A DNA stretch of 64,000 nucleotides from a virus. The DNA lies in the IMG/VR virus record IMGVR_UViG_3300019487_000023, positions 44,665 to 108,664 of that record. The stretch is one strand, 5' to 3'. The notes beneath the pieces were generated by a model. The model made no database searches and was not told the origin of the DNA. It saw only the letters and a program-made list of their open reading frames with translations. The translations under genes and the position numbers were made by a program. This document shows, one piece after another, positions 17,814 through 25,013 of the stretch (its first letter is position 1; each line of letters begins with the position of its first letter).

Positions 17814-17917
17814 TGTGCGGCATCTCGGATAGACGAGAGAACCGTTGGGATAGGATTAAAGAGTTACTAAACAATCCGAGGACGGTTCGAAACGAGCCCG
17901 CCAAAAATATCGGATAA
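17813..17917 (+). CDS. Putative 34-residue small protein
   Basis: Starts MCGISDRRENRWDRIKELL and ends at TAA. TATAAT (17802-17807) lies five bases upstream of the ATG, close to the leaderless spacing seen elsewhere. The TGATG overlap would also allow coupling to the 29-residue ORF. The product is short and basic with no known family. Confidence 0.4.
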   Translation: MCGISDRRENRWDRIKELLNNPRTVRNEPAKNIG

Positions 17918-17974
17918 GGCCTTGATGACTCAGGTGATCCAGTGAGTATAGCTTAACCTCACCCGCACAACAAT

Positions 17975-18052
17975 GCTCCATTAGCTCAGTTGGTCTAGAG
18001 CGGCGATCTCTAAAATCGTGCGTCGTGGGTTCGAATCCCTCATGGAGCGCCA
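17975..18052 (+). tRNA. tRNA-Sup (anticodon CUA, reads amber UAG), tRNA-Trp-like
   Basis: Full cloverleaf: 7-bp acceptor (GCTCCAT/ATGGAGC), D-stem GCTC/GAGC with GG in the loop, anticodon stem GCGAT/ATCGT (one G-U) and loop CTCTAAA, so the anticodon is CTA at 18010-18012. The T-arm has TTCGAAT and one mismatch, the discriminator is G, and CCA is encoded. The anticodon arm core TCTCTAAAA differs by one base from the TCTCCAAAA of bacterial tRNA-Trp (CCA), and G73 fits, suggesting a Trp-derived suppressor. Which amino acid it carries cannot be read from the sequence. Confidence 0.9.
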
Positions 18053-18057
18053 AATTT

Positions 18058-18495
18058 ATGAAACTCGTTAAAGCACTACAAGATGCCCATGCTGGAGAAC
18101 TTGCCGCGTATTACGCATACCAAGGGCACTGGAAGTCTCTCAAAGACCCTGGGGAACGAGTTAAAGTGCAAGAAATCCAAGAAGACGAACTAGAACACAT
18201 CCTATTCCTGTCCCATTACCTTCACAAAATGGGATATCAATCCTCTCCATATAAAGATTTCATCTGGACTCGTATTGGCAAGGCAATTGGTGCTCTTTGT
18301 CACATTACTGGTTGGTGGTTGCCGATGCGCATTGCTGGAATGATGGAAAGAATCGGCACTAAGAGTTATATCGAAATTTCAGTAATAGCTCGTGCCGAAG
18401 GGCATCCAGTGCTAGCAAGAAAACTTCTCGCAATGGCTGAAGTTGAGAAAAAAAACACGAAGAGTACTTCAATACCGTTTCAAGTTAAGATATAA
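18058..18495 (+). CDS. Ferritin-like diiron-fold protein, COQ7-like (145 aa)
   Basis: Helix 1 has HAGELAAYYAYQGHW and helix 2 QEDELEHILFLSHYL, giving the E and ExxH ligands of COQ7/rubrerythrin-like proteins. A GKAIGALCHITGW turn and MMERIGTKSYIEISV follow. The last helix has MAEVEKKN, where family members usually show ExxH, so one histidine ligand appears replaced by Asn. An A8 run lies at that point. The ATG is five bases after the tRNA's CCA, with no Shine-Dalgarno, so mRNA and tRNA are probably one transcript. A MiaE-type tRNA-modifying role is an alternative. Confidence 0.6.
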   Translation: MKLVKALQDAHAGELAAYYAYQGHWKSLKDPGERVKVQEIQEDELEHILFLSHYLHKMGYQSSPYKDFIWTRIGKAIGALCHITGWWLPMRIAGMMERIGTKSYIEISVIARAEGHPVLARKLLAMAEVEKKNTKSTSIPFQVKI

Positions 18496-18497
18496 GG

Positions 18498-19307
18498 ATG
18501 GATTCCTATCTTGACTTTCAAAAATATCGTGATCAATATGGCCTCAACGGTCTTAACACCAACGGCATAGAGGGATTGCCTACTCAAAACGGCGCTCTAT
18601 TCACCGTAGAGTACTTGCTCTGTCTTCTCGCAGATCCTAATGTTCCAGAGTCAATTAAAGTTTCTGAAGTTGAACGACTTAAACTCGTCTACAACTCCTT
18701 AGAGCTATTCCCTGGCATCTCTGTTCGAACCCCAACCTCAAATGAATTCGATTCGATGGATAATGTAGGTGCAATTTGTGCCTTCTCTGGCCTATTCGAT
18801 AACGGGAATTTCTCAAAGCGCTCGTATGAGCATGGGTCAAAAACTAGAGCTGAAGGAATAGATGACGGGCAGGATGCTAGCAATAACCACAAGTACTATC
18901 GCCTAGCTTGGGTATGGAATCTATTCAGAGCTCCTCTATTTTTCTGGAATAACAATAATCCAACTCTATTCTGTTTTCCAGGATGGCATGGTAGGTCGCC
19001 CGGCCACGTAGCGTTCATGAAAATGACCGCAGGAAAGTGGGTAGGTCCATTTGGGCAATTCGCAATCCTTATCAGTCAGTTCTTGGGATGCTTCAAAGAT
19101 AAGGGAGATACAGACGCGCGAAAGCTCCCATATGTGAATTGGCAGTATCTCAAAACCAGAAACTTCGTATGGCGTCTCTTCTATAAGTTTTGGTGTTATA
19201 TCTTGATGAAGCAATATCAAGATGGCATGCGTACCGTCTATTCAACCTACTATAACGATCCAGACCATCCGATCCGAAAATACTCAACTAAGTACATCTC
19301 TGGTTGA
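18498..19307 (+). CDS. Unknown phage protein, aromatic-rich (269 aa)
   Basis: Begins MDSYLDFQKYRDQYGLNGLN immediately after the ferritin-like gene. It is rich in Trp, Phe and Tyr (YRLAWVWNLFRAPLFFWNN; RNFVWRLFYKFWCYILM), which could be membrane-associated but lacks a classical transmembrane helix. There are no catalytic motifs I can name. Related phage hypothetical proteins with alginate lyase-like or GH-type folds exist, but I cannot support either here. Confidence 0.55.
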   Translation: MDSYLDFQKYRDQYGLNGLNTNGIEGLPTQNGALFTVEYLLCLLADPNVPESIKVSEVERLKLVYNSLELFPGISVRTPTSNEFDSMDNVGAICAFSGLFDNGNFSKRSYEHGSKTRAEGIDDGQDASNNHKYYRLAWVWNLFRAPLFFWNNNNPTLFCFPGWHGRSPGHVAFMKMTAGKWVGPFGQFAILISQFLGCFKDKGDTDARKLPYVNWQYLKTRNFVWRLFYKFWCYILMKQYQDGMRTVYSTYYNDPDHPIRKYSTKYISG

Positions 19308-19518
19308 TTTGGGCGGCCCACTCAACTTCCTTAGTCTTCAAATATTTCTTCTCTCACTTACTCACGCACGAAGTGCGTGACCACACGCGGCACGCGTGTG
19401 AAACGTTAGTATATAAATTTCTCTGGTTAGATAGGTTAGTAAGGGGTGGTAAAGACATAGATCTATATACCCGCGACAGAGACATTTTTAACTCAGTTTT
19501 GAAAATAAATTTTACAAG
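19308..19518 (+). promoter_or_regulatory. 210-base non-coding region with two perfect tandem hairpins
   Basis: Hairpin 1: TCACGCAC-GAA-GTGCGTGA (19362-19380). Hairpin 2: CACACGCG-GCA-CGCGTGTG (19382-19400). Both have 8-bp perfect stems, three-base loops and a single base between them. No U tract follows, so they are not ordinary terminators. The rest is A+T-rich and leads into the dUTPase promoter. An RNA stability element, protein-binding site or single-strand origin are candidates. Confidence 0.6.
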
Positions 19519-19538
19519 TATAATGCATGCAATGGGAG
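19519..19538 (+). promoter_or_regulatory. -10 box and Shine-Dalgarno for dUTPase
   Basis: TATAAT 19519-19524. GGGAG 19534-19538 lies five bases before the chosen ATG at 19544. An in-frame ATG at 19532 is seven bases after the -10 box and could be used as a leaderless start instead. Confidence 0.55.
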
Positions 19539-19543
19539 ATTTT

Positions 19544-20059
19544 ATGGATAATGAAACTGCGATTGCGGTAATGGAACAGCTTAAGAAAGAACACTTCGAA
19601 ATTCAAGTAGAGGTTCTTGACGGCGGTAAGATGCCAACAAAGGCACACGCATCAGATGCTGGTTGGGATTTATACGCCACTGAAGACATTAAACTTTACC
19701 CAGGACAAGTTCTTAAACACCCATTGAATATCAGGCTTGCTTTACCGAAGAGCACTTGGGCAGAGATTACCACTAAGTCTGGACTCGGTAGCAAAGGTCA
19801 ACTCGTTTATGCTGGCGTCATCGATCAGGCATATCGTGGAGTTCCGCACGTTGTCATGACGAATGTCTGGATCATCCAAGAGATTGACCCAGAGGGTTTC
19901 CCATTGATGCGCACTGATCCCCTTGTAATCAAGAAGGGCGAGAAAGTAGCTCAACTTATCATGAATCCATACTCTGACAATTTCTATATGGTCCAGGTCG
20001 ACCAAGTTGACTCCAATACTGATAGAGGCGCTGGTGGATTTGGATCCAGCGGCAAATAA
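19544..20059 (+). CDS. dut: dUTP pyrophosphatase (171 aa)
   Basis: Hydrolyses dUTP to dUMP, keeping uracil out of DNA and feeding dTMP synthesis. The trimeric dUTPase motifs appear in order: HASDAGWDLYA (motif 1), ITTKSGLGSKGQ (motif 2, with the Ser-Gly-Leu loop), VIDQAYRGVPHVVMTNV (motif 3), KGEKVAQLIMNP (motif 4) and the C-terminal RGAGGFGSSGK (motif 5). It is slightly longer than typical because of an insert before motif 4. Thymidylate kinase at 51973 would act later in the same pathway. The stop overlaps the next ATG (TAATG). Confidence 0.93.
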   Translation: MDNETAIAVMEQLKKEHFEIQVEVLDGGKMPTKAHASDAGWDLYATEDIKLYPGQVLKHPLNIRLALPKSTWAEITTKSGLGSKGQLVYAGVIDQAYRGVPHVVMTNVWIIQEIDPEGFPLMRTDPLVIKKGEKVAQLIMNPYSDNFYMVQVDQVDSNTDRGAGGFGSSGK

Positions 20060-20487
20060 TGGGACCATACACGATGAATGAGCTTCTACAGGAAGCTTTC
20101 AGAGACTATAAGATCATAGATTTATCGGTAGAGCATGTCTACCATAATTCTCCAATTTTCGTTATGGGAAACCAAAGTCCAGTGGCTCAATCTGGGCACC
20201 ATGAGATTAAGTTAGAGCTCACTATCGTGGGGCCTCACGCAAGTATTAAGAAATTTAACGAAATGTTCAATACTGCTCGCTGTCTGTCCGTTACGGACAA
20301 TACTCCTTATCCCTACTATTTCCAGCCAGATGATCCGATGAAAGATGTCGGTCGTTATGACATTGCATATCAACTTTTGGATATGGATGCATTCATGGAA
20401 GAACTTCAAGATTACGAATACAAACTTTATAGTAAAGAGTTTGACAAGCTTATGGAGAAAGAATTAGATGCTAGTGATTCAGAGTGA
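20059..20487 (+). CDS. Unknown small acidic protein (142 aa)
   Basis: Start overlaps the dUTPase stop by one base; a second in-frame ATG at 20074 (MNELLQEAFRDY) is also possible. It contains a ferredoxin-like alternation (HHEIKLELTIVGPHASIKKF) and an acidic helical end. It overlaps the following HAD gene by 20 bases. No family is recognised; the operon context suggests nucleotide or DNA metabolism. Confidence 0.5.
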   Translation: MGPYTMNELLQEAFRDYKIIDLSVEHVYHNSPIFVMGNQSPVAQSGHHEIKLELTIVGPHASIKKFNEMFNTARCLSVTDNTPYPYYFQPDDPMKDVGRYDIAYQLLDMDAFMEELQDYEYKLYSKEFDKLMEKELDASDSE

Positions 20488-20896
20488 CAACCCAGCATTC
20501 TTTGATGTTGATGAGACTCTAGTTTTGTGGGATTACCCAGCAGAAAGAGAATCAGAGGTTATTCATATCCAGATCCCAGGCAACCCAATTGCCGGGAAGG
20601 TGGTCCCTCATCACCGTCATATCGAGATGGTGAAGCGTCATAAGGCGTGGGGAAACGGTGTAGTTGTGTGGTCACGCTCAGGTTTTGCTTGGGCTAAGGC
20701 TGTAGTTGAGGCATTAGGGTTAGAACCTTATGTTGATGCTGTAGCTTGTAAACCTATGTACTACTATGATGATCGTAAGTGTTGTCAATTTATGAAGGAA
20801 CATCATTACCACGAAGACCGCGTTCCTGAGTATAATGCAGGCAATGGACAATCTAGCGACCCTATTCAAAACCAATGTTCGCATTCAAAACCTTGA
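20468..20896 (+). CDS. HAD-superfamily phosphatase (142 aa)
   Basis: The catalytic motif I is FFDVDETLVLW (DxDxT) at residues ~12-22. Motif II is VVVWSRSGFAWAKAVVEAL (Ser in a beta strand), and the later ACKPMYYYDDRK contains the Lys and acidic positions expected for motifs III/IV. This size fits small HAD nucleotidases or polynucleotide-type phosphatases. A Shine-Dalgarno (GGAGAAAG) precedes the ATG inside the previous gene. The substrate cannot be read from the sequence. The downstream methyltransferase-like promoter lies within its last codons. Confidence 0.75.
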   Translation: MLVIQSDNPAFFDVDETLVLWDYPAERESEVIHIQIPGNPIAGKVVPHHRHIEMVKRHKAWGNGVVVWSRSGFAWAKAVVEALGLEPYVDAVACKPMYYYDDRKCCQFMKEHHYHEDRVPEYNAGNGQSSDPIQNQCSHSKP

Positions 20897-21605
20897 CCCA
20901 ATGGATAAGGATGCAGTCTGGCCGAAGAACACGGAAATCTGCATTACGAGGATCCCAATCCGCAAACGTGACGGATGGGACCCAGAACAGTTTGCTGAGT
21001 TCGCTAAGCGACTTAAGAATCACGTAGTCCAAAACGGAATCGTCTTCCTTATCTGTTACGCCCCCATCGAAGCTAAAGCCCGTCCTTTTGAAGTTGCTAA
21101 GATCATGGCTGATAGCGGTTTCACCCACATAGATAACATCATAGTTCAGAAGACCTGGTTTCCTGGCAAACGCTCAGAGACCAATCTTGTCAACTCCCAC
21201 GAGTACGTTTTGCATTTCTGCAACGGCGATGTATGGAAACTGGACCGTTTACCAGTAAGGGAGTATCTCGAAATTCAGGATGAGGTTACCTGTCCAGGCA
21301 ACACATGGGAGATTGAGACCGGTTCGCTAGACGAGTCTTATCCTGTAGATCTTGCTGAACTACTAATCAGAATGACTGATTGTCTTCCAGGTTCAGTGAT
21401 CTTTGATCCGTATTGTGGCGGAACAGGATCTTTACGGGCATCGATGAAGTTAGGTCATAGTTTTTACGGCTTTGAAAAAGATACAAAGCAGATGAAGAAG
21501 TACGAAAAGGTTATTAAGGAACTAGATAAGGAGACCGTCGATGAGCCAACTCCAAAGCGCAATAAATCAAAGAGTAAACGAAATGATAGCGGAGAACAGG
21601 ACTGA
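20844..21605 (+). CDS. DNA N6/N4-methyltransferase-like protein with degenerate active site (253 aa)
   Basis: The SAM-binding motif I is clear at the C-terminal side, VIFDPYCGGTGSLRASMKLG, with GFEKDTKQMKKY after it, as in beta-class DNA methyltransferases. The N-terminal position where the catalytic DPPY or SPPY motif should be reads CITRIPIRKRDGW, so the catalytic tetrapeptide is missing. The protein may bind DNA and SAM without methylating, or use another target. Start 20844 is chosen because TATAAT (20831-20836) ends seven bases upstream. The C-terminus is Lys/Ser-rich and basic. Confidence 0.7.
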   Translation: MDNLATLFKTNVRIQNLDPMDKDAVWPKNTEICITRIPIRKRDGWDPEQFAEFAKRLKNHVVQNGIVFLICYAPIEAKARPFEVAKIMADSGFTHIDNIIVQKTWFPGKRSETNLVNSHEYVLHFCNGDVWKLDRLPVREYLEIQDEVTCPGNTWEIETGSLDESYPVDLAELLIRMTDCLPGSVIFDPYCGGTGSLRASMKLGHSFYGFEKDTKQMKKYEKVIKELDKETVDEPTPKRNKSKSKRNDSGEQD

Positions 21606-22131
21606 AGAGGATCCGTTTACGGTGGTACGCACTATGGAAGTTGATGATTTATTTGCACCTAATGTTTTGAACTTTTCTCCAAAGACATACCGAGCTCTAA
21701 GTCACAAGACTCAGAATTTGCTGTATCAGTGGAATGAACCTACCAGCCCATTAATTCCACTCGTTGAGTTTCTTGCGAAATTGAAATTGAAGACAGCAAA
21801 GGCAGCTATTGAACAAGGGCAATTTACGTATATACGTAGAGCAGCCCCAGTGGAATTCTATGGTTGCACTGTAAGTGAAGATAAGGTTCAAGAAGCTACT
21901 GACGCCATGATAGCATTTTTGAATGATGTTGGCGACAAAGGTTATATCTTAGCGACTTTATTTTCTCTTGGTAAACTTACATTAGCTACTAAACCCGGCA
22001 CACCAAAGCAATATGCCCTGTTTTCCTACTTTGTGGTGGACCCTAAGGGTCAAACATATGTTGATACTACATATCAAAAGTTTAGCTTTCAAGAAGGCGC
22101 AGTACCTGCAGCATACGAGGACATTAAATGA
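21541..22131 (+). CDS. Unknown protein upstream of GroEL (196 aa)
   Basis: AAGGAG six bases before ATG sets the start, giving a 65-base overlap with the methyltransferase-like gene in another frame. The sequence (MSQLQSAINQRVNEMIAENR; later GYILATLFSLGKLTLATKPG) is a mixed alpha/beta protein with no motif I recognise. It does not resemble GroES: there is no mobile-loop pattern and it is twice as long. It overlaps the chaperonin start by four bases (ATGA), so the two are coupled. Confidence 0.55.
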   Translation: MSQLQSAINQRVNEMIAENRTEEDPFTVVRTMEVDDLFAPNVLNFSPKTYRALSHKTQNLLYQWNEPTSPLIPLVEFLAKLKLKTAKAAIEQGQFTYIRRAAPVEFYGCTVSEDKVQEATDAMIAFLNDVGDKGYILATLFSLGKLTLATKPGTPKQYALFSYFVVDPKGQTYVDTTYQKFSFQEGAVPAAYEDIK

Positions 22132-23846
22132 TTTACGAGAAGTCTAAAGCAAAAAGAATCATCGCAGATAAGAAGCTTATTAAGGGTATTGTTCATAAGA
22201 CCATCGATGAGATGGCTACTGTAGTTGGTGCAACTCTTGGGCCCGGCGGTCGACCTGTCATTATTGAGCGAGACGGCTTGTCTCCTCTAATCACAAAAGA
22301 CGGCGTTACGGTTGCTAAAAATCTTGGCGTTGATCAGGCTGAAGAGAATATCATTATTGAGGCTGCTAAGGAAATCTGTCTAAATACGGCTAAAGAGGCT
22401 GGTGACGGTACCACGACTGCTATCGTTCTTGCAAATGCAATCACGAAGCATGGTCTAGAGTTTCTAGAGAATAGTCCTAAATATAATCCTCAGCGTATGG
22501 TGACTGAACTTCAGGAACTATATGACAAGGTCGTTATCCCATTTTTAAAGACACACGCTAAAGCTGTCAAGACCCGCGAAGAGCTCATTCATGTTGCTAA
22601 GATCTCTGCTAACGGTGATCAGAAGATCGCAGAGGCAGTTGTTGAAGCTGTTATGGCTGCAGGTGAAGACGGAACTGTTCTTCTTGAGGAAGCTCAAGGT
22701 TCTCAGTTGCGCGTCGAGACAATCGATGGGTATGTGGTAACTTCTGGCTTGAAAGATATCGGTCAGGTTGGACCTGCATTCATCAACGATCGTGCCAATC
22801 AGCAAGCGAAGATGGACAACGGCTTGATCTTCCTATATGATGGTTCCATGAACGATCTTAAGGTTCCAGGCGTTATTCAGACTGCTGTCGAGAATACAGA
22901 CCATTTCGGGAAACCGATCATTGTGTTGGCTCACGCCTTCTCTGATGTTGTTCTAGAGAGGTTTGCAAAGTCTACTAAAGGCGGTTACACTGTAGTTCCT
23001 GTTAAGACCCCAATGGCCGGCGTTGCAAATTCGCGCTCAATGTTCCTACAAGACATGGCAGCATATACCGGTGGGAAGGTTTATGATCCAGGCAATATCG
23101 ATCAGATGGTGAATGAAGACGAAGAGGAAGGATTCGGAGTATTTCAATCTGCAAAGGTTGGCATGTACGAGTGTTTCTTGAATTGCGTATCAGAAGCCGA
23201 TCACATCGATGGTCGCGTTGCTGAGTTGAAGTCTTTGTTACTCGCAGCTCCTAGTGAATTTGATAAGATGCATATCAGGGCCGCAATCGGTAAACTAACT
23301 GGCGGGATCTCCACCATTTGGGTTGGAGCAGCCTCTGAACTTGAAGCTCGCGAAAAGAAAGCTCGCGTTGAGGACGCTGTTGAGGCTGTTCGTTCTGCTA
23401 TTGCGGAGGGAATTGTCCCTGGTGGTTGCGGTGTTCACCTTGTTCTATCAGATATGCTATTGCGTCACCCAGAAGCAAAACCTTCTTGGAGCATTATGGC
23501 TAAGGCCCTTCGTGCACCTTTCGAGATGCTACTTTCGAATTGTGGTGAAGATATTAATGATATTTGGGGGGCGCTAGATCAATATGTGCTTGGAAAAGAT
23601 GAGCCACCTAAGGTTATCTTTGATGCCAATCAGCACCTCATGGTTGATCCCATGGAAGTTGGCATTATCGAACCTGCGAAGGTTTGCCGTGTAAGTATCG
23701 GAAATGCGCTCTCTGTTGCATCCCTACTAATCACTGTCGGAGGTATCGTTGTTGTTCCTCGTGATGCTGGTCTTGAAAATCAGCTTGCAATGAGCAAGCA
23801 GGCTTTTAGGGACATGATGAGTGGTGGAGGTGTTGGTGCCGAATAA
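22128..23846 (+). CDS. groEL: GroEL-type chaperonin (572 aa)
   Basis: Phage-encoded chaperonin, expected to fold phage proteins in an ATP-driven ring. Conserved elements include ATLGPGGRPVII (residues 35-46), the nucleotide-site GDGTTTAIVLAN (92-97 for GDGTTT, with the catalytic Asp), apical-domain VVTSGLKDIGQVGPAFIND and the equatorial AIAEGIVPGGCGVHLV. The end is MSGGGVGAE, a GGM-like tail. Full-length family size. No groES gene is seen in the window, as with the single chaperonins of phages EL and OBP. An HNH endonuclease starts inside its 3' end. Confidence 0.93.
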   Translation: MIYEKSKAKRIIADKKLIKGIVHKTIDEMATVVGATLGPGGRPVIIERDGLSPLITKDGVTVAKNLGVDQAEENIIIEAAKEICLNTAKEAGDGTTTAIVLANAITKHGLEFLENSPKYNPQRMVTELQELYDKVVIPFLKTHAKAVKTREELIHVAKISANGDQKIAEAVVEAVMAAGEDGTVLLEEAQGSQLRVETIDGYVVTSGLKDIGQVGPAFINDRANQQAKMDNGLIFLYDGSMNDLKVPGVIQTAVENTDHFGKPIIVLAHAFSDVVLERFAKSTKGGYTVVPVKTPMAGVANSRSMFLQDMAAYTGGKVYDPGNIDQMVNEDEEEGFGVFQSAKVGMYECFLNCVSEADHIDGRVAELKSLLLAAPSEFDKMHIRAAIGKLTGGISTIWVGAASELEAREKKARVEDAVEAVRSAIAEGIVPGGCGVHLVLSDMLLRHPEAKPSWSIMAKALRAPFEMLLSNCGEDINDIWGALDQYVLGKDEPPKVIFDANQHLMVDPMEVGIIEPAKVCRVSIGNALSVASLLITVGGIVVVPRDAGLENQLAMSKQAFRDMMSGGGVGAE

Positions 23847-24306
23847 GTATGCTGACTATAACAAGACGTGGAAAGAAAACAACAAAGACCGTGAATTGGA
23901 TAATTGTAGGCGTTGGGCCAAAGAAAACTTAGAACATAGAAGACAATATAAAAGATTGTTGCACCAAAAACAGATGCAAGATCCAAATTATAGACTTAAA
24001 AGAATATTAAGAAATAGATTTTATAAAGTTATAAGTGGTCGCTCTAAGGTACAGTCAGTTTTATGTTATATAGGGTGCACTGTCGATGAACTAAGGGTTC
24101 ATCTAGAAAAACAATTCGTTGATGACATGTCATGGGACAATCATGGCAGCTATTGGCACGTAGACCATGTCGTGCCGCTAACGTTATTTGATCATTCGAA
24201 CCAAGATGAAACAGCCAAAGCGTGGCATTTTTCTAATTTACAGCCATTAAAAGCGTTAGATAATCTTCGTAAGGGCAGTAAGGTTTATTTATGTGGGATA
24301 AAGTAA
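23836..24306 (+). CDS. HNH homing endonuclease, copy A (156 aa)
   Basis: GTG start at 23836 chosen because GGAGG sits five bases upstream within the chaperonin's last codons. A basic N-terminal helix region with several Lys/Arg-rich turns (RLKRILRNRFYKVISGRSK) precedes the HNH core: SYWHVDHVVPLTLFD and HFSNLQPLKALDNLRKG. It is closely related to the protein at 25361 in its last 80 residues. Free-standing, overlapping the genes on both sides, as homing endonucleases do. Confidence 0.8.
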   Translation: MPNKYADYNKTWKENNKDRELDNCRRWAKENLEHRRQYKRLLHQKQMQDPNYRLKRILRNRFYKVISGRSKVQSVLCYIGCTVDELRVHLEKQFVDDMSWDNHGSYWHVDHVVPLTLFDHSNQDETAKAWHFSNLQPLKALDNLRKGSKVYLCGIK

Positions 24307-25001
24307 AAACCTTCGTTGAAGGAAGCAAGGTAGCACAATTCGTACTTGTACTCCTTTTGGGAGTAGCGATTGGGGCCATCTTTTATCCCACAAAGCGCAT
24401 TGAAGAACGTGAGAAGTCTCGTTACGAAGAGCAATTGAAAATTACGAAAGAAGCCAACGAGAAGGAAGTTAAGCAACTCAATGAGAGGCTTGATAAGTCA
24501 GTAGAAGAAACTAAACAAGTTAGACAAGAGTCTGAAACTAAAATCTCTAAGCTTACTACTCAGGTTCATGATTTACAATCTAAGCAGAAGACCTCTTACT
24601 ACAAACTTGTAAAGCCCGATGGTACTGTTGAGATTAAGAAGTACTCTGAATCTGAAGTAACAGAGTCTACAAAGGTAATCACACAGATTCAAGAAGAGTT
24701 TAAGACAAAGATTGAATCTATTGAAACCAAATGGGAAACTCTACATAAGGAACGCGTTGAGACTCTTCAAAAGGAATGGTCTTCAAAAGAGCAAACCTAT
24801 CAAACAAAGATTGCTGAGCTAGAGAAATCAAAGGTCACTGAGATCAATCAGAAGAAATTTGGACTAGAAGCTGGTTTGATGTCTAACCTAAACTATTATG
24901 GTCACTTCAATGCTGATATCTTTGGTCCGATCTTTATCGGTGGTCAAGCAGAATTTGGTCCTGCACCAGCATTTGGATTGGGCCTCGGAATTCGATTCTA
25001 G
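24291..25001 (+). CDS. Membrane-anchored coiled-coil protein ending in amber TAG (236 aa)
   Basis: Residues ~15-33 are one transmembrane helix (AQFVLVLLLGVAIGAIFYP), followed by ~150 residues of charged coiled coil (KEVKQLNERLDKSVEETK) and a Gly/Phe-rich C-terminus (AEFGPAPAFGLGLGIRF). The layout resembles an inner-membrane spanin or an envelope-spanning protein, but cannot be proved. The stop is TAG at 24999-25001. The next gene's ATG is in the same frame 12 bases further, so suppression would fuse the two. Confidence 0.6.
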   Translation: MWDKVKTFVEGSKVAQFVLVLLLGVAIGAIFYPTKRIEEREKSRYEEQLKITKEANEKEVKQLNERLDKSVEETKQVRQESETKISKLTTQVHDLQSKQKTSYYKLVKPDGTVEIKKYSESEVTESTKVITQIQEEFKTKIESIETKWETLHKERVETLQKEWSSKEQTYQTKIAELEKSKVTEINQKKFGLEAGLMSNLNYYGHFNADIFGPIFIGGQAEFGPAPAFGLGLGIRF

Positions 25002-25007
25002 TATAAT
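25002..25007 (+). promoter_or_regulatory. Leaderless-type -10 box before the zinc-ribbon gene
   Basis: TATAAT directly follows the TAG stop of the previous gene and ends six bases before ATG 25014. There is no Shine-Dalgarno in the six-base gap. Confidence 0.6.
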
Positions 25008-25013
25008 AGAGTC

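Noticed and set aside
17856-18053. 65-codon minus-strand frame across the tRNA
   Set aside because: It is the complement of the tRNA and flanks; the tRNA fold explains the sequence.
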